This document shows, piece by piece, positions 10,600 through 23,214 of a stretch of DNA of 64,000 bases. The stretch's first letter is position 1. Each line of letters begins with the position of its first letter. The DNA is from Sarcocystis neurona (Eukaryota > Apicomplexa > Conoidasida > Eucoccidiorida > Sarcocystidae). Location: the NCBI GenBank assembly GCA_000727475.1, contig KL647304.1, positions 1,316,231-1,380,230 of the forward strand, given 5' to 3'. A model generated the notes under the pieces. The model ran no database searches and had not been told where the DNA came from. It saw only the letters and a list, made by a program, of their open reading frames with translations. The position numbers and the translations under genes are program-made.

Positions 10600-13500
10600 A
10601 GTTCGACCCTAGTCTTGTGGAAGAGGCGGAACACTTCATCCACCCAGATGTGAACCAGACAGTGCTGTGGATGGAATATCTCTTCAACGTGGCGACAAGC
10701 CTCGATGTAGCAACGTATATAGGTAAGCATTTCTCCAGGAAACTCGGGGGGCGGTTGTGCCAAGGATTGAACTCGCCGTCGATGTGTTGATATTTACGAA
10801 GGCAGGCTTGACTTCACATCATTTTGAACGTCTTTCTCACTCTGTTAAAAATGCAGACTCCCGATACACACACACAGCGAAGTTCCTCCGTCGGTACTTC
10901 GGGACCAATTCGTGGCTCAGGTATTCTTGTGCCACCTTGGAAAGCAAACAGCAGCTTGTGGAAAAAGTAAAAGCGATTGCGTCACGTTCAGGTTCCTCTA
11001 CAGGTACGAGCAAGTGTTGGTACCAGCAAGCATTGTATGGCTGCATGGCACGGCTTGCTGCGAGAGTGTGTTGCCGAACGCCTCCTGCGTGCATAGCTGC
11101 GTTCGGTGGAGAAAATTCCTCATTCGAATCCAGATTTTTTGCCTTATCTCAGAGGCCAAGGAGGCAGAGGTCGCTCAGCTTCTTGCCAACTTGCTGCTTC
11201 AGCAGTTGCCTCCAGTCTCGGCGGGAGATCTTACGGAAGAGGGCGAAGATTTATCCCCGGAAACGCTCAAGCCGGAACTGGTGGCCCATATTATTTCTTC
11301 TGGAGCTGCACGCTCTGCTCTGACTGGCGTCGATGGAGTCGAAAGTGGGAACACCTCAGTTGAAATAGCGACACAGTTATGGTCAATGATTAATTTATGT
11401 CGTGCTGCATTTAAAAACATATCATATTTTTGTTGCCTGAGAGTAGCTCAAGATTTTTTACTTCAGATGGGTGTTTGACGTGTATCTTGTCTGCAGCGAG
11501 GATGATGTACTCGTGGATGGACTCGCTCTGGCGAAGCCCTCTACTGACGTTGAACCACATCCTCGCGAACGCCTTCCATAGTGCTCTGCGCGGTTTTACA
11601 GGGATAACAGAGCGCGAGCTTGACCAGTATTGTGGCGTGATCGCCTCCAAGAGCCAGCACATCTTGCCGCTCAGTCGCGTTCTCCCAGGTGGTCTTCTAG
11701 GGAGGATTTTGCTAGCAGGTCTACGCATCCACCTTACTTTCACACGTCCTTCGTTGGCATACCTACGGGGGACTCTTGCTTTGGCAATGGCTTTGGTGTG
11801 CAGAAAAATGAGTTTTTCGCTTGTGCGTAATCTCTCGTCGCGGCTCTCGCAGACCAAAAATGCAGTGACTCGATCGGCTATGTTGTTTGTGAACAAACAT
11901 GTGCATTTACGTGGAGATTTGATCGCGCAGAAACTGACAGAGAAACTCCTACGAGGTACAGGCGCAGCCATGATGACTCAGCTGTTCCAGCTGCATTCTG
12001 TAAACATTGAAGGCCACACCGAGCGGGGGGAGAACGTCACGTCTGCATTTTTCGCCGACGCACAAGGTTATGCGGCCACTGAGGGATTACTCGTTGGAGC
12101 GAGGGATTTCGGTCAAGCTTTTCACAAGCACATAAGCTCCTATATCTCGCTTGCTACGGATCTGGTGCTGTTGTGCAATGGGGAGCCCAGTTCCGGAGAA
12201 AACTCGCTTGAAGCGATCGACAATTTTCTCAATGGCGAAAGAAGCCCCGATTTAACACCTGGGCAACGGTTATCTGTGTGGGTAAGGGTCCGCTGAGAGA
12301 ACGCTGCATCCGAAAGATGATTCTCTATACAGATGTCTAGGAGAGAGATCTTTCTTGTGTACCCCGTCGGGTCCTTTTAAAACTTCCTCGTGCTGTGATA
12401 ATGTGTGCCTCTTTATGCGCAGTGCAGACAAAACATGGAATACGTCAAACGCCTGGAGTACAATATGCTTCCAATGGCTGAAGACTTCCTGAGTGCATCG
12501 GTAGATGTCCTAAAATATGAGTTCAGATTCTTCAAAGACCATCTTGCCAAGTTTCTAACTATTCTGTACGAGTCCGCGCACTTCCTTATAAATCAAGAAG
12601 TGGATGTCGCCGGTATTCCCACCCATCCGCGGCCAGGACACGAACACGTTACAGCGTACAGACGCAGCGACAGACGACAACGGGGCATGGAAAGAGAAAT
12701 GGGGCGGGCGATGTTCAGGACGCCATGGATGGTTGAGTCCCTGGAGCAATTGGCCGAGGGATTTATCGACGCGTGTAGGCAAACCGTAAAAGTGTATTGC
12801 GAAAAGCAGATCTTGTTCGAAAAGAAACCGACTCCAACGTTGAAGGCAAATGCTCTCCTGCATCAAAAGAAATGCACCTACGGATGCGGGCTGCTGCGAA
12901 CTATATCTGTGTGTGACTTCTAGGCGCCTCACTCTCTATGTTGGAAAGTCTGGGAGGAGGCCGATTCGACACTGCGAATAAGCAGGCGGTCCTCGCATAC
13001 TCTCGTGCCTACAAGATGCTCATTAGCGGGGCCAAAAGCATAAGTGCTTCTTTTAAAGGCATCTTTGGACACCTCGTGACTATCCAAGGGGTGCTTTCCA
13101 CGCTGAAAGAGTCCAGGCATCAAGTGTTTGTTCAGTTGTTCAAAGGGGAGCAGGATACTGCCGCAACTCGCTTTAGAACAGAGGCGACCCTCAGCGAACG
13201 CAAGTTTGTCGCTAACTCCCTTCTCGCCGTCAACCTGGGGGTGACGTCGGCACCCACTGATTTGACTTCGGCCTCTTTCTTCGACAGAGGAAGGGAACAT
13301 CCATTTCAGGCGACAACGGCTTTCAGAAATTGGGGTCATTGGTTAGAGCGACATGGGGCGAGTACTGATGAGGAAGGCGCTGCTCTCGTGGCTTACTCCG
13401 AATGCATCGACCAAGATGGTGAGTGCGTGAAAACGTACGCTGGCTTGGTGGCAGATGTCTTACGAGCGTTGCTTTTTCTGCAGAAGGGAGCGAGGGCGGT

Positions 13501-16500
13501 GAGTGGGCCAGGCTTATCTTCGCACTCCCTTGTCGGTTAACTCGTAAGTCCAACAGGTGTCAAGGAGGAGCGCAGGTGCAAAACCCCCTCCACCATGCAG
13601 TCCGTCTTCAGAGTGATCTTGAATTTTCCTCTACGGAATGTGTACCAAAGCGCAGTTTCCCGATGGATCTGTGTTGCAGAAAAAGTCAGACCTCTCGTGG
13701 AGGCGATCCAGGGCGCTCTTGCCTCTCGAATGCAGTTCAACCGGGTCGAACTTCAACCGCCACACATGCTTCGCTTGTACGACGCCTTTGGGAGGTCTGC
13801 CATCTTCACGCCGCATTCGCCTGATGAAATGAAAACGCAGATGAGATTAATCCACCCCAGTCCGTTACACGTTCACGCCACCTTCGCTTTATCCGAAGGT
13901 AACGGAGGCGTGTTGACGTTTTCTCAGAGGCCAGATATTTCAATAAAGGGCTCGCTAGTCTACGCTGAAGACTTCAAGGGCCAGGTTCCAGCACAGTTGG
14001 ACCCCATTGCTGTGAAGCAGTTGCTCGTCGCAGAACTACTGCCGTCTACAGGGCGTGTGACTGCCAAAGTGGTAGGACACCACGGGATGGTCCCGCTCAT
14101 CTGTTTTTTCCGCGGGAAAGGCAGTCGCACACAGATGCACAATAGAAAGGCAAACGTATACAAAAGGTTATTTGTGGCAGGAAGTGATTCTCCAAACCAA
14201 CGCACGCTACGTGCTCCTCACCTTTCATGAAATTGACCGTACGGCGCCCTCGCAGCACGTAAGTGAAGTGTGCAGCTGGTGTGATCTGTGTTTTTGTTGC
14301 AGGTTGCCAGCGTGCTTATGATTTTACACCAACGTTTACCCTTCTTCCGACGTATGACTTTCGCAGCGTTCCTCCGGCAACTCACTCCAAAAATGCTCAT
14401 GGATACATTGCACGCCGTTGCTGAGACGTACAAAGCAGCTCTCCCTGCCAATGTCTACATGACTAAAAGCAGGCTGTACTCCTTCCCCTTCGATGTTCAA
14501 ACTCTGCGAAGTGTCATCGGCACTGCCGCGAGCGTTGCCCTCACGCGAATGCACATGTTGAACGTCACCGGGACGGTGCAGCTCTCTGCGTACAGTGCTG
14601 TTCATACAGCGTACTATTCAATTTATAAGCGGCGTACTGGTCGTACCGCCGTCCTATCCCAGTTGCAGAAAGAAATGCTATACACGCACAATCGTTTGGA
14701 AAACAACCCCATTGAGACAGCCTTCCCGGAATGCGCGTTTCTCGCAGACGCGGGTGACCCAGTGGAAGTGCTAGCTTTGAAATGCGCTTTGTATAGATTT
14801 CACAAGCTCCGCTCCTTGGCCATCACCCAGGTCAGCTCAGTAAATCTTCGTGTGGGTTCGTCAGCAAATGGAAAGCAAGCTCTCTAGTCGCTCGCACAAA
14901 TATATTTCCATGTTCGTACCCGTCTCTTTACGCACATGAAATCAGGGTGCAGAGGGAAGCCGCCAGCAGGAACAGGCACGCACGTATATCAACGCGGCGG
15001 TCAGATACCTGAACCAGGCCCGTAAAAACACTTGCTGGAGGATTTTTTTACGTTTTGATGATTTCCGTGCCACGGCCCGAGAGTACGCAGATACCACCGG
15101 CGCTTACACTTATGAGGCATTGGAAGAAGGACTCCAAGACGGATTAGCGACCGAAGCCAGGGCTGCGGAGCAGCCACGGGATGCTCCGGAAATGCCCGGG
15201 GATGAAGCTCAGCCGGCTCCAGGGCAGGAAAGGGGTACCAGCTTTTGGGGGCGCGTGTTTCAAAGAGTCAGAAATGCATCTGCCCGAATCGGGCTCCGGC
15301 TCATGAATACGTACTACAGAGCAAAACACAAGCTTTTCAACATCGTTGGGCATGAAAGCGTCCCTGAGTCCCTCAAGTAAGTGCACGCCACGAACATACG
15401 TCATTACAGGGGAGGAGCGGTACGGCGTCAGTGTTGACTAGACTGCAATGTAACAGGGTCTATCAGGTGATCAAAAATGGCATTGCTAATATTTTGATCC
15501 AACATTGTAGGGTCGTCAATGTTCTCGACTCTACCCAGCTTCTAGGAGCGCTTGAAAGTGCGGAGAGCGAGCTCAACGCTACCGAACCGAGACCTGAACG
15601 CGTTGATCTTCTTGGCGCCTCAGACCTACAGAGTTTTGCCACGGTCAAACAGGCCTTGGAGAGAACAAGTGCGTTGCTCGAAAATCCTCGGCACATGGTT
15701 GCCGTTCTGGAGCAAATTCGAACAATTCCGTTTTTAGCTGAGGAAAACACAGGTAAGACAAGTTGTCTGCTGTGAAAAGTGGTGCGCTGCGCAGACGCCA
15801 AATTCGCAGCAAGCGGCGCCACCGGATTACATGCGCTTCCGTCGTGTCCCTAAATTGGCATCCAGGTCTCTTTGCGCAAGTCGAGGAGAGGGTCAAGAAG
15901 ATGCAAAAGGCTGATATAGAGGCGGCTGCCGGTTACCTGCTTGCAACAGAAATTGGCAGGGGAATGCCAGGTCCTGTAATCCTTGAAGCTCTTCTGGCGC
16001 TTGCGGATCCTCTTTATGGGAAACAACCGGTTCCTAATCAGGAAAAGGTTGGCCTCATTCAAATGCTCGATCCTGCTGCGCTTCGCCTGGTTCTGAAAGC
16101 TTTGAAGCTAGCGGTCGCCTTCAGACTGATGAAAACGCTCTCCAAAGAGGAAGCTGTTGAACTTTTCGGTTTTGGTAAGAGCATGTCCGTATTGTGGAAT
16201 TATCGTGTTCCTTCCTGTTGAGAGTGTATAACGTTTGAAAGTCTAATTCATTGTATACAGAGCGGGCGCGAACCGTTGCGACCACTTCAGATGTGGGCAA
16301 GGCATGCGTTGATTGTTGCAGAGCCCCAGATGAGCATATCTGTTGGACGGAGGGGAAAACTTAGTGTTCTTCCTCTCTACGTCCAAGTTAATTATCAGTT
16401 AACCCTCCAGCGGCTTAAGGGGATCCTGAGGGCAATAACGCTAACAGAAGGTCTTACTGCCAGGGACGAAAAAGAGGCTTGCAGTGATTTGTTCCGCCGA

Positions 16501-18377
16501 CTGGTTGCCAGGGTGCCTACGCAGGACTACACCGTTAGAAGCATCTTTCCTTCGAACGTGACGGGCGCTCTCACGCACGTGTGGGCGGCGTGCGCTGTCT
16601 ACCTGCTACTTAGTGATCTTCAAGAAGAGGGCACGGCGGTCACTGTGCAAGACGTCCTCGAACGTCTGACACACAAGGGGAAAAGCGCCATGGAGCTACT
16701 TCAAGCGTCCGCCAAAGCAAGCACCTACACCGGGGAGACATATCTCGAGAGCACGGGCTCGTTAGGTACTTTGCTCAATGTGTTACACGCCGCAGTCACC
16801 GGCGCCGCCGCGGAGTGTAAAGTGGCCGGGTTCAATAATATCACACGCCACGTCAAATTCGAGAACGTGGAGCGAAGGACGCTCACGGGGGTCACAGCCT
16901 ACGACACGTGCAGAGCGGCAGCACGGCACGTCCGTGACCACTGCCGCGACCATGCAGCAACGGCGGACTTCAGATGTAAGAAATGGGCTGCCTACGCCAT
17001 CAAACCTTCGTTGTGTTTACCCTGCTCGGACACGCACACTCCCCAGATCTACCGCACAGCGCATCGTGCATCCAGACGTTATGGGGGACGCCCGCTTGTT
17101 TCACGTTTAGTTGTGCAGCTGTGTGTTCCACTGCAGTCGGGACTAGCCCTCTCGGGGAATGGCTTCGCTTTATCAAGGAAGATGCCCTGGATAGTTTTGC
17201 AGATGAGTACGCAAGACGTGGCACCCTTCAAGCGACTCACCGCCAGCGTCTCAAAGAACTCAGCGCCGTGTACACCACCAGAAAACTCATCGACCGTGTA
17301 TTATCCTTACAACAGAACTCTTCCTATTCGCCTGCAGCTGTAGTTGGCGGAGCAGCGCAGCGACTGCTCGCCACAAAAAGGCAAAACCCGAACGCATTTG
17401 GACTAGCCATGATGTTACTCGATTTGGGAAAACGCACTGATGAGGCTCTGCTGGAGGCGCGCAAGTTTTCACTCACTATTATGGAAGAATACGCTTTCAC
17501 ATCATTATTAGAATTGCGTTCGTGGCAGCTGGGAATTGCAAAGGATCGCCTTTTCAAAGAAGCATCTGTCGGGAAATCCGCAGACACCTTGTCTATTGAA
17601 GAGCAACGGATGATGACAGAGGCGGTTACGGAAGGTAGGCTGACAAGAAGCAGGCTCTATGGCACCATTGTTCCTTTCTGCGTGACGTGGAAAGAAAGGG
17701 GGAGCTGTGTGAATGGACAGCCGCGACGTCCCTTCCTGTGTGTTAAATATCTCCGCAGAGCTTAACGCTGCCGCAGGACGTCTTTGGAACCGGCTGCTCA
17801 TTTCGGGCTTGAACATAAATATTGTACGACAGCGGACTCAAGAATACATAAAGCGGTCCAATGTCTCATATTACAGCCCCCATTGTCTCTCAAAAAACCT
17901 GAAGACAGCTCTCGCCATTGTTGACGGCTTCAGCCGCAGGCAACAATGGGCCGCAGTCGAAGCAAAAATTGTTCACGCACGCAGAGCAATGGCACCCCGT
18001 AGAGCGTCCAAATGGGAGCGTGAGGCGCTCGAGGAAAAATATTTTCTTAACCCGGTTCAGTTTGCCCTTGACTTGCTCCACTACATACTAACAAGTACGC
18101 CAACTGCATGCGCAGTAGCAGGCGATTCCCACAAAATAGGCCTACCACGACGGCGCGTGCATTATCGTGAGCCATCCACAACGAAGAGGTGAAAGTCGCA
18201 GCTTGTGTGTGATGTTTGCGTGCCTCCGCAGGAAAAACAACGGAACGTCTGCCGTTTTATACCATGCCACTAACGCGACTAAAAATATGGTGGCGCCGCA
18301 CAAACGAGGACCTACGTCCGGGCCCCGACTACAAAATGGAGCTCCAAGCCGCTACGAATGCGCTTGAACAAATATAG
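10600..18377 (+). CDS. paralog A of a ~1,900-residue secreted rhoptry-type protein family (RON3-like candidate)
   Basis: Fifteen exons are supported: 10600-10722, 10857-11003, 11153-11344, 11497-12281, 12423-12774, 12924-13418, 13680-14071, 14303-14830, 14955-15376, 15511-15752, 15866-16174, 16322-16975, 17137-17634, 17759-18094 and 18232-18377 (TAG). All splice phases close, giving 1,873 residues plus an unresolved first exon. Each exon aligns to one in paralogs B and C. Anchors are NSWLRY, FSWMDS-like MYSWMDSL, TQLFQLHSVNIE, the Cys that opens exon 6 (CRQNMEYVKRL), LRLYDAFGRSAIF, FPECAFL, LKCALYRFHKLRSL and LNPVQFALDLLHYIL. A is the most divergent copy: it lacks the QCQD...CG cysteine pair and the EMWKIDC motif that B and C share. 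A hydrophobic region in exon 5 (about 11720-11800) is conserved. The first exon should carry a signal peptide. Candidates are 10283-10382, which has the right phase but no signal, and a leucine-rich frame from 10451. The RON3 assignment is inferred from length, a probable signal peptide and early membrane segments. RON2/CLAG-like is the main alternative. Confidence 0.85.
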
Positions 18378-19070
18378 ATCTCAATTATTCATGCTACTTA
18401 AGATGTGTTGGTCTCGACCGCGGTGTGCTGGAGTACTGATGCCACCAGGGGGCGGCCGAATCGTAAAGAAGGTCTTATATCTAGCTTCGTACGAAGCTGA
18501 AATGTAGTCGCTTCGATCGGCGCAAGACTCGAAAAGGCGTCGGTATCCTCCTACTTTTGAGGGAAGCCTCTGGGAACGCCGGGGTCGGACGAATTCGACA
18601 CAATAATACATCATTTTGGTACCTTGTCAGTCCCTCAAGTCACTGTACTGTGGTGGCAGCTCAAAACATTCATCGACACATCGGTAACACAAATACAAGA
18701 AAGCAGGCTCGTTCTGTGAGGCGCGCTAGGTCAACAGTCGTTTGCACCCTGTTAAAAATTCCACCTTGTCCCTTCACACATTGTTGTATCATACGTACCA
18801 CTGGGGTTACGAAGCTTCACTAATTACGCTTTAGCGAGACCCAAAAATTTCCACAGCTTGTCCTGACTTTCCTCGTGTCAACAGCTTCATAGTACGAGCC
18901 GTCACACGTGTGCTGCACTTGTTATAATAAATCACTGTTACAACTGTGCACGCACGTCACACCGTTTGAGTCCGGTGGTCAAAGGTCCCCAAACACGCTC
19001 TTGGGAATGGGTGGCTCAAGCTAGACAAAACGCAGAATTCGAGCACCACAAACTTGCTTTATCCAGCACT

Positions 19071-22000
19071 TTATAAAGCTTTTTTGTGCGAATCAACTTG
19101 TTTCTCAGAGCTACACAGCGCTTTCGGTACACGCCGCCGTTGCCTCTCAACGAGCGTTTGCTCCAGCTGCATGCGTAACTTCCCCGTGCCCGTCCAGTCG
19201 AGGCACTTTCCCGCTGACACGCTGAAGACGCGAAAAAACCACAACAGGAACGTGACCAACCCGGCTGGCACAGGGAACAATTTACAGAGGGTGAGTGGTA
19301 CGAAAGAGTCGAGCAAGAAAGCAGTCTAGATGCCTGTGCCAACACTGCCTACCTGACTCACGCAACGTAGTGTGCTACTTCACGAACGAGCGCCTCCGCT
19401 CAGCTCGTCAGTTGAGAACCACTTTCCAGTAAAAACTGCTATGAGCTCAATCCCCACGAACGCTTACGCCGCACAACAACGCCGCGTGCAGAGCTCCGTC
19501 CACATAGCCTCTCGTACCTGAGCGTCACTCACCAACATTACTTCGAAGGTGAACATAGAGCGGGTTTATATGCAGAAAGCGCTAATTGCGTTAGAATAAA
19601 TTACTGAAACGGCACATCTCTTCACGCACCACACAGCGGCAGACTCGCTTAGAAGAGTGGCTATGCAAACGCATTCATCCACGTGTGTCCCCCGCCCCTT
19701 CACAGCGTTCTTACGACCCGTCAGTGGGACTGGAAGTGTACGCACATACCCGTGCAACACTGCTCACACTGTCTGCATGTGTGCGTTTACGTGTCCGTGT
19801 GGGACCGCATAACTGTCCATTCGAACGCTTAGGGCTTAGTAGAGGATGGCCTTACCACAGTTGCAAAGGCGGCTGCGCGCTCGTCGTCGCTCTTGAAACC
19901 ATCGGCAGGTGGAGGATTAATACGGGGGAGCCAGTAGGCCTCCAGTTTCACCAGACCCGTCTGCACAGAGTTCACAACAAATGCGGAGACCGGTATGCAG
20001 CGCCCTTTCATGTGTAACGTAGCTCCCAACATATGGCACACAAGTACAAATGGAAAATGTGCACTTCTGTGTTGCAGAGATGCAGGCGGGCCCAAGAAGC
20101 ACGGCTCCAGTTTTGCTGAATTATCAACGCTGTCGATATACGTTCGTGCGCACATATCTCGATGTGCCAGGTTGTCGCCACGACCTTTTTCAGGCACCTG
20201 CAGTGGTATACCTCTGCACTCAATAAACAGCACCACACGGCATGATTCCTTCGCTTATCATACCGAAGAAAGCGTAAGAAGAGTCCAATCTAGGGAGGGC
20301 AGAAGTTCGTAAGCCACGTCAACGTGGCTACAGCGATAGATGAGAACCACAGGTTGCACGGGTTTGAACCCGCAGAAAGCGCCGCGCCTGAACCGCAGTA
20401 AACACCTCCCGTTAGTTGTAGTACCTGAAGGCATTCGCAGCTTTTTGCAGACGTGCACAAATGTAGTCCCAGACCATCCCCGTAGCACCGCTGTACCAGG
20501 CAGGGGAGTACAACTGAGAATATACATGTTCTCAACGAATCCCTCTGCCACGCTGCAGAGGGCAAGACCCCATTGGGTGCACTTTCAGAAAAGTGTCACA
20601 TAGTGTCATAGTTCTGTACCTGCCTCCCGATGCTGCGGCCTTCCCGCTCAGAAGATGCCGCTTCCACAAGTGTCTTGCTGCGGAGTCACTGAAACTTCAC
20701 GGAGACAGGAACGTGTAAAGGGTAACCTTGTTTCACCGTGGCGATGTCTGGTAATTGAATAGGGTGTAACACACAGCCGAGACCCAGTCAGCAAAGAGCA
20801 GTTGGCATCGTTTACCTTCTGGGAAAATAACAAGAGGATTCGCGTCAGGCTCACTATGAAGTAGTTCACACCGTTCCTTTATTTTCTGTAAACCGAGACA
20901 CCTGCAGCCCGCACAGGGGAACGTGACAGGCAAGTACGGCACACACATACACTTGTCAATATACTGCACCTGAAAGCACGTGTCTACACAGCCAACATCA
21001 AAGGGTGCAGGGACGCAAGTTCACTAGTCTCTTCGTGATCTAGTTCGCACACGTAGCTTGTATACCTCAAAAACTATAACTAAAGCGTCATAAAATAACT
21101 CGTGAGAATCGCGCTGCCATCTGCATGCGCATGCGTATAAAAAAACACGATCTGCGTCCAAATCTCAACTGCCTAGAGACGAACAAAATGCTAAGTTTGT
21201 ACATTCACTAACGGAGTCGTTTTACCCTACGCGAACGCAGTGTCAGTCAGGTTGTGAATTCGTAAATTCGATCAACGGGTACTGTGGACGTACCTGTCTG
21301 CCTCATTTTCGCGGTCAACGTAAATGCAGTTGAGACTGTCTGCCGCAGCACCGATAAAAGGAACCTTCTGAAGAACGCGCTGCGAAGGAGTGGTCAGAGG
21401 GACAATTCGGGATGCAACCGATAAAGCTAGTTCAGCAGTTACCTGCTCCTGTTACCCATAGCCTCACGCGCGCCCTCCATTCTCTGCTTCTACGTATACA
21501 TACGGGCGTCGACACAAGCACACGTATGCGGTACTGGTTTCTCTGCACTGTGTCTTCCGCGTAAAATTTTTCAATTAGAGCGCTAGTACGTGTGCAAGTC
21601 CCGGTCACGTCAATATCGATCCTGCCGTGTATCCTGTGAAGCCCAACGTACCTTTGAGACAAAGGCCGCACATGAGGTGTACAGGAAGTACGGTATATCC
21701 TGCAGACAAGGATCCGCATTAGCAAACACAGAAACATGAGTCGCGCGCCCAGCGACAGGCATGCAAGACTCAGCTCGCGACCGCGTCAAGGGTTCACGAG
21801 TAACCCAAGTAACAGCCTGCTAGTCCTCCTGTGCCTGGCTGCTTCCTCCAGCTGCAAGACGCTTTCTGTGGCTTACAAGGCAAGAGACGTGGTTAGATAC
21901 TATGACACGCGCTTCTCTCTTGACGTGGTCTCCCTCGTCTTCGTCGTTGCTGATAAAGTGCTCTTCAATACGCCAGATTCCTTAGGTAAAACAAATACAA

Positions 22001-22373
22001 CGCGTGACGACAGACGAGGAGCAGTCCGCGAGTCAGGGAAAGCAACCACAACTGCGGTACACCGAAATCGCGTTTTCGCGAACGCATTCCCGCTGGAATG
22101 CGTTCCAGCATTTGCCGGAACGCAGGACCGCATGCATTTGCTTTTATGTCCAGTACCAGAGTGGCATCTAATGCGCTTCACATAGTGACGTGAATGGTGA
22201 GAGGATACTGGAAGCGACTGTGTTTCGCTCATAAATGTAAACGTATGCGTCAGAAAATGGCGTCGGACTTAGAAAATATCTGTTCGTGAAAGCTGCACGG
22301 CAGCTCCTACTCGACACAGTGTGTACAGACGGCTTACCAAATACGTAGAGAAGTATCCGACTGTGCAGGCGAA
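19071..22373 (-). CDS. LPCAT/LPEAT-like lysophospholipid acyltransferase
   Basis: An acyl-CoA:lysophospholipid acyltransferase of the PlsC/LPLAT superfamily, acting at the ER membrane in phospholipid remodelling. Phase-consistent exons on the minus strand are 22373-22338, 21980-21877, 21699-21652, 21379-21294, 20901-20816, 20424-20332 and 20115-19856. Joined, they read RLHSRILLYVFG, IWRIEEHFISN, then motif I as ARVIVSNHVSCL|D (HxxxxD across a splice). They continue DIPYFLYTSCAAFVSK, motif II region KVPFIGAAADSLNCIYVDRE, motif III NPLVIFPEG|TTTNGR, RFRRGAF and motif IV KPVQPVVLIYR. The tail VKLEAYWLP...SDDERAAAFA matches the 'EV..LP.Y.PS.EE...A' segment of LPCATs. Two likely C-terminal exons follow: about 19772-19715 (VARVCAYTSSPTDGS, like the 'NVR.VMA..L....TD' end) and 19325-19071, with a hydrophobic segment and a basic end at TAA. 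The phase into the 19772 exon does not close, so a small exon or an indel is missed. The N-terminus upstream of 22373 is unresolved. The exon at 20115 carries about 25 extra residues before the LP motif. Confidence 0.85.
22080..22105. repeat. perfect 11-bp inverted repeat (hairpin)
   Basis: Arms at 22080-22090 and 22095-22105 are exact reverse complements around a 4-base loop (cgct). A further related GGAACGC copy lies at about 22117. The element sits in an intron of the acyltransferase gene. Confidence 0.85.
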
Positions 22374-23214
22374 CTGAAACGCAAAGGATCCATCTACAAG
22401 GAAGAAAGAGAAGAGCGATAGCTTTCCGACGGTGCATGCACAACGGCCTCGAAAGAACAAGAACACGTCGAAGCCGACTACGCACTTTCACTGCGTGAAC
22501 ACCAAGAGCACGATGCGGACAACTCGACGCTGAACAGCAGATATCTGGGGAAGTCGTACCTGAACAGCCTTGTCTTAAGAAAACAACAGGGAAGCCACAT
22601 ATCTTCGGCTCGTGCCGCGCGTGTTAGGAGAGCTGCAAAATTAACAACGGGCAAGGGTGTTCAAAGGTCGTAAGGAACGCCATACGGCCGGTCAAACAAC
22701 GGGATACAGCACTGTTGACATTTCCTAGAAGAGCAACCAGTGGGGGACAACGTCTGCTTTGAAAAGAAGAGGACACAGCCATAATGAGCAAATAAGCAGC
22801 AAAACGCGGCAACCGAGAGAAAAAAAAACTACTCGTTCACACACGCTCGGCGGCGCGACGCCAAACTGCCAGCGAGTAAAACCGCTCTTCAAGGAGCTCT
22901 CTGTAGTTCACTTCAGCAGCCAGGAGCGGCGACGAAGTCAATTGACAGTGACAAAACGCCGCATGCAGCGAAATGGTACGACTCACCGCAAGCACAGAAA
23001 GCCTGCACATTTTTTATAAGCTTCTGTCCCGCATATGCTAGAAAATGGGAAATCTGTACGTGCAGCGCTCATCTACATGCTCCACCTTTCAATTTTCGAT
23101 GAACAGCGCAATACGGGCCGCAACTGCTGGTGCAGCGCTGGTTATTTCACTAGTATTTGTTGTAATTGTGGATGACCGGCACTTATTTATCTTATCTTAC
23201 CCGCCCATACGCCA

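Noticed and set aside
20345..20400. tRNA-like T-arm (GGGTTTGAACCC) on the plus strand
   Set aside because: The flanking bases do not form a T stem, and no acceptor, D or anticodon arms can be drawn. The region is the motif III/IV exon of the acyltransferase.
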